Assembly (NCBI GenBank): GCA_038212305.1
Contig: JBBQUP010000041.1
Span: 1 to 28,204 of the forward strand
Direction of reading: 5' to 3'
Length of the DNA stretch: 28,204 nucleotides
From: JBBQUP01 sp038212305
GTDB lineage: Bacteria > Bacteroidota > Bacteroidia > Bacteroidales > Marinilabiliaceae
Both the position numbers and the translations under genes were made by a program. Each line of letters begins with the position of its first letter. The first letter of the stretch is position 1. Shown piece after piece: positions 23,335 through 28,204 of the stretch. The notes beneath the pieces were generated by a model, which was not told where the DNA came from, made no database searches, and saw only the letters and a list, made by a program, of their open reading frames with translations.

Positions 23335-24066
23335 TTATTGTAAAAGATTTTTCCATTTGCGTATTAAAAAGAAACCAAATAGCATGCCCCCTAAGTGCGC
23401 CCAATGTGCAACATTGTCGCCACTAAAGTTAGCTACACCTAAAAATATCTCGGCCACACCATAAATAATTACAAAATATTTGGCTTTTAAAGGTATAGGA
23501 GGGAATAATAGCATCAATTCCACATCGGGAAATAACATTCCAAAAGCCAATAGTATTCCAAATACAGCACCCGATGCACCAACTGTTGCTGTGTTTATGG
23601 CAAGATTGAGTTTTGCCATAATAGGATCTGTGAAATTCATGTTTTGTTGCAATGCAGCAAAACCTTCGTTAAGCACTTGTTGTATTTGATCGTACGATAA
23701 TTGCGATTGAATAAATTGTATTTGAACAAAAATAACGAACAATTGAATTAAACCTGCTCCAACACCAGTGGCTAAATAATAAATTAAAAAGCGTTTCGAT
23801 CCCCATCTCTGTTCCAAAATCCGTCCAAACATATACACCGCAAACATGTTAAAAAACAAGTGCGAAAAGTTGGCATGCATGAATAGGTAGGTGATTATTT
23901 GTGCCGAGTTAAATGCTTTTGATGCGGGGTAATGGAGAGCCAAATATTTATCGAAATCGAAATAGGAGCCTAAAGCATACGATGCCACTAAAAAAAGAAC
24001 ATTAATAATTAAGATGTTTTTTACAACAGGGGTTAGTGATGCAAATATAGATGAGCGATTGTACAT
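23335..24066 (-). CDS. Rhomboid-family intramembrane serine protease
   Basis: This 243-residue protein has six transmembrane helices. The canonical motif GASG (Gly163 to Gly166, nucleophile Ser165) and the catalytic His224 in HWAHLGG are present, as are the L1-loop HANFSHLFFN histidine and asparagine for the oxyanion hole. A soluble insertion of about 40 residues (rich in Gln and Asn, about 115-155) separates two of the helices. It is the first of two tandem rhomboid genes behind mutL. The pair differs mainly in the tail and in the residue after the nucleophile, so they may have different substrates or act as a hetero-pair (inference). Confidence 0.94.
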   Translation of the reverse strand: MYNRSSIFASLTPVVKNILIINVLFLVASYALGSYFDFDKYLALHYPASKAFNSAQIITYLFMHANFSHLFFNMFAVYMFGRILEQRWGSKRFLIYYLATGVGAGLIQLFVIFVQIQFIQSQLSYDQIQQVLNEGFAALQQNMNFTDPIMAKLNLAINTATVGASGAVFGILLAFGMLFPDVELMLLFPPIPLKAKYFVIIYGVAEIFLGVANFSGDNVAHWAHLGGMLFGFFLIRKWKNLLQ

Positions 24067-24236
24067 ATATGTTTTGTTTTTATTGGCTTGTAAATATCAA
24101 CTTTCTTGCCAATTTATTTTTAGGTTTCTGGTAAAGTGCAAATTTATCCTTTTTATATTGAATTCAGGCAATATATATGCACTCAATGGTTGGAATTTCA
24201 GGTGCTTTTATGGTTTTGATATTGGGATAAACCATT

Positions 24237-26120
24237 TCAGGAGCCAAATAGTTGTTCTATGGAATCATTTTCAATGATACAAATGATGGTTTTGCCAGCA
24301 AAACTGTAATTGGGCGATTGACAAGCAAATAAATTATCAAATAACTCCTGCATTTCAATAACTGATAGGGGATGACCATATTTTATGGCAGCGTTGGCTG
24401 CCATTGTGGCGGCGATGCGTTTTTTCAGCTCTTGTTCGGCATTGTATTCGCCAGTTTTATAACTCTCTAAAATTGCTTCAACTACATGGGCAATGTTTGC
24501 ATTTAACAAATCTATGGGAAGCGATAGTACTTCAAAATCACCGTCTTCATTTTCTTCAATTGCAATACCTGCACATTCAAGTTCTTCGAGTAAATCGCGT
24601 AGCAACAAGGCATCTTCTCCACCAAATGTTAATACTTGAGGAAATAATTGTTTTTGGGAGATTTGCTGACGCGATTCCATCTGACCTAAAAACTTCTCGA
24701 ACAACACCTGTTCGTGTGCTCTTTTTTGGTCTATAAACATCAATCCCGATTTAACGGATGATAAAATGTATCTGCCTTTAAACTGAAAAAATGAGCCGCC
24801 TGTGATTGGAGCTACATCGTTGGACGACAAAAACGTTTGTTGCTCAGGCTCCGATTGAATTGTGAAATGAAAACCTGACGATTCAGTTGATATTGCTTCG
24901 TTTCTGTCGGGAGTCTCATTCTCAAATCCGTTGTATAAATCTTCCCAACCTCCTTGCGATGATAGGTGTACTGTTGGATTATGCTGATGATGATTACTCG
25001 CCGACGATGAAGGATCGAACGGGTTATAGGTGGGATTTATTGATATAGATGGTTCATCAATACCTCCTGTTCTTAGTGGAAGTGGAATATCGGGCATGCC
25101 TTCCATATCAAAATCAATGGAGGGGACGATGTTAAATTTTCCAAGACTCTCGCGTATAGAGGCATTTAAAATGTGCCAAATCGTACGTTCATCTTCAAAT
25201 TTTATTTCGGTTTTGGTTGGATGAATATTAATGTCAATCAGCTGAGGATCAATTTCAATAAAGATAAAATAAGAGGGAATGGAATCGGAACTAATCAAAT
25301 TCGAATAGGCTTCCATTAATGCTTTGTGCAAATAGGGGTGCCTGATGTATCGATTATTGACAAAGAAAAATTGCGTTCCCAATGTTTTTCGAGCCGATTC
25401 GGGTTTGCCAATAAACCCATTTATAGTCACCAACGGCGTTTCGGCTTGAATGGGTAAAAGTTGTTGGTTAATTTGTTTGCCAATTAAGTTCACTATTCGT
25501 TGACGAAGATTGCCAGAAGGCAGTGTGTAAATGGTTGTATCGTTGTGGGTAAGGGAAAATTCAACTTCGGAATGAGCCAATGCAACCCGTTCAAACTCAT
25601 TTAAAACATGACGAAATTCGGTGCTATTTTGTTTTAGAAATTTCCTGCGTGCAGGAATGTTGTAAAAAAGGTTCTTCACCATAAAATTGCTTCCAACTGC
25701 GCATTGAATTGGGGTTTGCTCCTCAACCTGACTAGCTCCAATAATTAAATGAATTCCCAACTCATCGTTTCTACGTCGTGTTTTAAGCTCCACCTGAGCA
25801 ACGGCAGCAATGGATGCCAAAGCCTCTCCTCTAAATCCTTTGGTGCGAATGTGGAACAAATCATCGGCCTGACTAATTTTGGATGTGGCATGTCGTTCAA
25901 ATGCCATGCGCGCATCTATTTCGCTCATTCCCGATCCATTGTCGATAATTTGAATAAGCGTACGCCCCGATTCTTTAATAACAACTTGTATGCTTTGAGC
26001 ACCTGCATCTACGCTGTTCTCCATTAATTCTTTCACAACCGATGCAGGACGTTGCACCACTTCTCCGGCAGCAATTTGGTTGGCAACCGAATCGGGCAGT
26101 AGCTTTATTATATTCGACAT
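24237..26120 (-). CDS. mutL: DNA mismatch repair protein MutL
   Basis: This 627-residue protein couples mismatch recognition by MutS to strand incision. The GHKL ATPase domain (residues 1 to about 330) has all motifs: ELMENSVDAGA (Glu31 to Ala41), IDNGSGM and TKGFRGEALASI. A low-complexity linker rich in Ser, Pro, Asn and His spans about 340-440. The C-terminal dimerisation and endonuclease-like domain contains DQKRAHEQVLFE starting at Asp464, where most endonucleolytic MutL proteins have DQHAxxExxxxE: Asp and the two Glu are kept but the His is Lys466. The length is typical. It is preceded 33 bases upstream by a small membrane protein and followed by two rhomboid genes. Confidence 0.97.
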   Translation of the reverse strand: MSNIIKLLPDSVANQIAAGEVVQRPASVVKELMENSVDAGAQSIQVVIKESGRTLIQIIDNGSGMSEIDARMAFERHATSKISQADDLFHIRTKGFRGEALASIAAVAQVELKTRRRNDELGIHLIIGASQVEEQTPIQCAVGSNFMVKNLFYNIPARRKFLKQNSTEFRHVLNEFERVALAHSEVEFSLTHNDTTIYTLPSGNLRQRIVNLIGKQINQQLLPIQAETPLVTINGFIGKPESARKTLGTQFFFVNNRYIRHPYLHKALMEAYSNLISSDSIPSYFIFIEIDPQLIDINIHPTKTEIKFEDERTIWHILNASIRESLGKFNIVPSIDFDMEGMPDIPLPLRTGGIDEPSISINPTYNPFDPSSSASNHHQHNPTVHLSSQGGWEDLYNGFENETPDRNEAISTESSGFHFTIQSEPEQQTFLSSNDVAPITGGSFFQFKGRYILSSVKSGLMFIDQKRAHEQVLFEKFLGQMESRQQISQKQLFPQVLTFGGEDALLLRDLLEELECAGIAIEENEDGDFEVLSLPIDLLNANIAHVVEAILESYKTGEYNAEQELKKRIAATMAANAAIKYGHPLSVIEMQELFDNLFACQSPNYSFAGKTIICIIENDSIEQLFGS

Positions 26121-26153
26121 CTTTGTCAGAGTAGGGTTAAAGTTGACTTACTA

Positions 26154-26480
26154 TTATTTAATAAAAACCTCCAGCCATTTATTGCTCGATTTAAGCATAA
26201 TATAAGCTAATGCCATCAGTACCATTAATATAATAATAAGGCGGAAGTTCGATTTCTGTCGTTGAGTATCAATACTACTATATTTCGTATTGTATTTCTG
26301 GCGCATCTTACCTTGAATACGATTTCGAAAACCACTTTGCTTTTCATCATCCGAAAGTGTTCCCAGCGCCTCTTTTGTTCTACGATCTCGTTCCTTTTTC
26401 TGCTCTTCGGCTTCGTTGTAATAAATAGGGATGTGATTGAATGTCCGACCTTTAGTCTGTTTGAAAAGAGTTATTCGCAT
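26154..26480 (-). CDS. Small single-pass membrane protein upstream of mutL (unknown function)
   Basis: This is a 108-residue protein from the ATG at 26480 (MRITLFKQTKGRTFNHIPI); the frame is open further upstream but offers only a TTG. The first 80 residues are very polar and basic, with EEQKKERDRRTKEALG able to form a coiled coil. A single hydrophobic helix near the C terminus (FRLIIILMVLMALAYIML) would anchor it with the N terminus in the cytoplasm. I do not recognise a named family, though similar proteins precede mutL in other Bacteroidota as I recall. It shares the mutL transcript with a 33-base gap. Confidence 0.75.
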   Translation of the reverse strand: MRITLFKQTKGRTFNHIPIYYNEAEEQKKERDRRTKEALGTLSDDEKQSGFRNRIQGKMRQKYNTKYSSIDTQRQKSNFRLIIILMVLMALAYIMLKSSNKWLEVFIK

Positions 26481-26496
26481 AATGCCTATTTTTTTA

Positions 26497-26504
26497 CAAA
26501 GATA
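26497..26504 (-). promoter_or_regulatory. Candidate -7 element for the mutL operon
   Basis: On the minus strand TATCTTTG (26504-26497) fits TAnnTTTG and lies 16 bases before the ATG at 26480. No good -33 TTTG is seen at the expected distance, so this is tentative. Confidence 0.4.
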
Positions 26505-26633
26505 ATAAACCAATTTAAGAGAGGATTATATATTACGTTTTAATAAGCTTTAAAGATATCGAGAATAGAGTTTGTTGTTGATTAATGCGAATTAAGGGCT
26601 GAACAACAATTCTAATATTCAACCACTTCGTGG

Positions 26634-26668
26634 CTATTTTTCAATCTTTATTCTAACTATTTTTCAAT
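26634..26668. repeat. 12-bp direct repeat in the spacer beside the mutL operon
   Basis: CTATTTTTCAAT occurs at 26634-26645 and again at 26657-26668, 23 bases apart start to start. The surrounding 26505-26780 otherwise shows no gene and no other structure besides the terminator at its right end. Confidence 0.4.
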
Positions 26669-26772
26669 GTGTTAGCGTAGTATTAATTACTTAAATATAT
26701 ACCACTTAACTTACATGATAAATAATCAAATGGCCTTTGCAAAACGAACCACCCAATTAAATCAACATAGAG

Positions 26773-26808
26773 CCAAAAAAAACGATGCAATAGATATTGC
26801 ATCGTTTA
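26773..26808 (-). terminator. Strong intrinsic terminator of the SpoIIAA-like gene
   Basis: AACGATGCAAT (26781-26791), loop AGAT, ATTGCATCGTT (26796-26806) is a perfect 11-bp stem, extended by one A-T pair. Read on the minus strand the stem is followed by eight T residues, so it ends transcription of the gene at 26842-27243. Confidence 0.9.
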
Positions 26809-26841
26809 GAATAATAATAAAAGTTGTAATGGAAATTTGGT

Positions 26842-27243
26842 TTATAGTGATGAAATCCAATTCAACGCCTCATCGTAATCATGGAAAATTTTCAAGTTGA
26901 TGCCTCTTTCTTGATAATATCCAATAAAGCTTCTCATCGAAATATTACCTGTTGCTAATTTGGGTTCAAGTACAGCCCAATGTTTCCATCCAATATTTAG
27001 CATTTTTGGCAACCAAACTGTATTAATCCATTCTATATCCTCAGGTTTATAAACAATTAGATTTGTATTGTCAGACATCCATTTATTACCCATGTTTTTC
27101 CTCACCTCTTCATACCCCGTATTGAAGAGCTCTACGACTTCTTCGCCTTTGATATAACCTCTAATTGTTTTAATTAAAACCTTACCTCCCCCTTCCCACT
27201 CAAGTTTCCATTTTGGAGTTTCCTTAATTAATTGTATTGTCAT
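26842..27243 (-). CDS. SpoIIAA-like / STAS-type protein of unknown function
   Basis: This 133-residue cytoplasmic protein has alternating strands and helices and ends in IFHDYDEALNWISSL, a C-terminal helix resembling that of SpoIIAA-like (STAS/SEC14-like) proteins. The N terminus has a strand-turn pattern (WKLEWEGGGKVLIKTIRGYI). The protein is rich in tryptophan in the middle (EWINTVWLPKML, IGWKHWAVLEP). Such proteins occur in Bacteroidota and are usually annotated only by fold; some STAS proteins act in phosphorelays, but there is no partner kinase nearby. It is monocistronic with its own terminator. Confidence 0.6.
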   Translation of the reverse strand: MTIQLIKETPKWKLEWEGGGKVLIKTIRGYIKGEEVVELFNTGYEEVRKNMGNKWMSDNTNLIVYKPEDIEWINTVWLPKMLNIGWKHWAVLEPKLATGNISMRSFIGYYQERGINLKIFHDYDEALNWISSL

Positions 27244-27332
27244 AATAGTATGAGTTTTTGTGACTATTTTAATATTGCAGCAATGTCTAATTTACGATAA
27301 ATTTCCTGAAAATTTGAATCTGTTTGGTTTTA

Positions 27333-27393
27333 TTCGTACAACAATCTGTGCGTTTTCCGTATTTATTTGTACGAAGCTTTCAAAAACAGATTG
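27333..27393. promoter_or_regulatory. Interleaved inverted repeats upstream of gmhA
   Basis: TTCGTACAA (27333-27341) pairs with TTGTACGAA (27367-27375), and CAATCTGT (27342-27349) pairs with ACAGATTG (27386-27393). The second arm of the latter abuts the candidate -7 element. The arrangement could be two operators or one long structured leader or operator region. Confidence 0.4.
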
Positions 27394-27401
27394 TACCTTT
27401 G
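27366..27401 (+). promoter_or_regulatory. Candidate gmhA promoter
   Basis: TACCTTTG (27394-27401) is an exact TAnnTTTG match. A TTTG at 27366-27369, 24 nt upstream, may be the -33 element. Transcription would begin near 27408, leaving a leader of about 34 nt. Confidence 0.5.
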
Positions 27402-27441
27402 TTTAACTTATCTAGTAATTGAAATTCAATATTAAACTCAA

Positions 27442-28026
27442 ATGAGTCGTGCAGCTATAATCAAAAGCTTCGAAGAAGCGAAACAAGTTCTTGTTAATTT
27501 TTTGTCTGATTCGAATAACATTGATCAGATTGAAAATGCAGGTAATATAATGGTTAAATGTATCTTAAGCGAAAATAAAATTTTTGCTTGTGGAAATGGA
27601 GGTTCAATGTCCGATGCGATGCATTTTGCCGAAGAGTTAACTGGGCGTTTTCGTGGTCATCGACAATCATTCCCAGCCATTGCTATTTCTGATCCTACTC
27701 ATATGACGTGCACAGCCAACGATTATGGGTTTGATTATGTGTTTAGCAGATATATTGAAGGGTTAGGTAAAAAAGGCGACGTGCTGTTGGCTATAAGCAC
27801 TAGCGGCAATTCGAGAAATGTGATTGAAGCGGCCATAAAAGCAAAACAACTTGGAATGAAGGTTGTTTCATTAACAGGGAAAACAGGAGGAAAGCTAAAG
27901 GAATTAAGTGATGTGAATATTCATGTCAACCATCAGGGATACTCCGATAGAGTACAGGAAATTCATATTAAAGTCATTCATATTTTAATTGAATATATTG
28001 AGTTAAAGGTAAGTGAGGGACAATAG
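27442..28026 (+). CDS. gmhA: Sedoheptulose 7-phosphate isomerase (GmhA-type SIS-domain protein)
   Basis: This 194-residue SIS-domain protein is close in length to E. coli GmhA (192). It converts sedoheptulose 7-phosphate to glycero-manno-heptose 7-phosphate, the first step towards ADP-heptose for lipopolysaccharide core. Conserved pieces are KIFACGNGGSMSDAMHFAEE, the sugar-phosphate loop LAISTSGNSRNVIEA, and the C-terminal helix with VQEIHIKVIHILIEYIE that carries the catalytic His/Glu region. DiaA-type SIS proteins share the fold, so the function rests on motif similarity. Rest-of-pathway genes are not in the window. Confidence 0.88.
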   Translation: MSRAAIIKSFEEAKQVLVNFLSDSNNIDQIENAGNIMVKCILSENKIFACGNGGSMSDAMHFAEELTGRFRGHRQSFPAIAISDPTHMTCTANDYGFDYVFSRYIEGLGKKGDVLLAISTSGNSRNVIEAAIKAKQLGMKVVSLTGKTGGKLKELSDVNIHVNHQGYSDRVQEIHIKVIHILIEYIELKVSEGQ

Positions 28027-28204
28027 ATTCTATATTATTGGGAGTGAAACTATCTGCTTAATTATTATCGGATTGAGTTTTTGCGCTTGTGGTGTGTCTG
28101 ATATTAAAGGATTTGAAACTGATGCAACTATTCATCACGAATATTCATTGCCATTAGGAAGTTATTTAGTACAGGTTGATAACATGGTTGATAAATTTGA
28201 ACTA
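28013..28204 (+). CDS. Putative lipoprotein, N-terminal part (runs off the window)
   Basis: This is an open frame of 64 codons from a GTG at 28013, inside the last codons of gmhA, to the window end. The first 27 residues give a signal-like sequence, with hydrophobic ETICLIIIGLSFCACG ending in cysteines at positions 24 and 26; either could be the lipidated cysteine, though neither lipobox is ideal. The mature part begins VSDIKGFETDATIHHEYSLP. An alternative start further in cannot be excluded because no strong ribosome site is seen. It would be co-transcribed with gmhA. No family was recognised from this short piece. Confidence 0.5.
   Translation, partial: MRDNRFYIIGSETICLIIIGLSFCACGVSDIKGFETDATIHHEYSLPLGSYLVQVDNMVDKFEL

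Noticed and set aside
26715..26900. 61-residue open frame over the terminator
   Set aside because: It runs through the terminator hairpin and into the antisense of the SpoIIAA-like gene.

Overview
The window looks like chromosomal DNA from an AT-rich member of the Bacteroidota, probably a Marinilabiliales-like marine or anaerobic lineage (inference). The pointers are weak Shine-Dalgarno sequences, several matches to the Bacteroidota promoter form TTTG...TAnnTTTG (best case 4164-4194, exact 19-nt spacing), and a mutL - rhomboid - rhomboid - endonuclease/exonuclease/phosphatase gene order that I recall from this phylum. No rRNA, tRNA or CRISPR array was recognised.

Layout. 1-349: 3' end of an IS4-type transposase, then a gene-poor stretch with a tandem decamer and a near-palindrome. 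926-1507: a thioredoxin/peroxiredoxin-like protein. 1597-12850: a nitrogen-assimilation island. On the minus strand an outer-membrane porin-like protein, a PII protein (GlnK) and an ammonium channel (AmtB) form one operon. After a 0.94-kb divergent control region come gltB-gltD (glutamate synthase) and then gdhA (glutamate dehydrogenase), all on the plus strand. The control region carries five copies of GGGGGT, a 150-bp inverted-repeat-bounded element, a 12-bp palindrome and a hairpin just before gltB.

13111-19136: an AraC-type regulator divergent from a corrinoid-dependent methyltransferase cluster. The cluster has a B12-binding corrinoid protein, a UroD/MtaA-type methyltransferase fused to a thioredoxin-like domain, a CobW-like GTPase, a stand-alone relative of the MetH reactivation domain, and a second UroD-type methyltransferase. 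This is the most unusual system in the window; its methyl donor and acceptor are not visible from sequence. Just behind it is a decayed piece of a second gltD.

19433-26480 (minus strand): a housekeeping run. In transcription order it is a small membrane protein, mutL, two tandem rhomboid proteases, a membrane-anchored endonuclease/exonuclease/phosphatase protein, thyA, a 35-residue lysine-rich protein, and folA. thyA and folA together supply and recycle folate for dTMP synthesis. 26842-28204: a SpoIIAA/STAS-like protein on the minus strand with a strong terminator, then gmhA (sedoheptulose-7-phosphate isomerase) on the plus strand and the start of a lipoprotein-like gene that runs off the window.

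Together the left half captures ammonium (porin, AmtB, GlnK) and fixes it into glutamate by two routes (GOGAT and GDH). The centre probably demethylates an unknown methylated compound through a cobalamin protein. Whether the nitrogen and one-carbon modules are functionally linked, for example through a methylated amine, is only an inference from adjacency.
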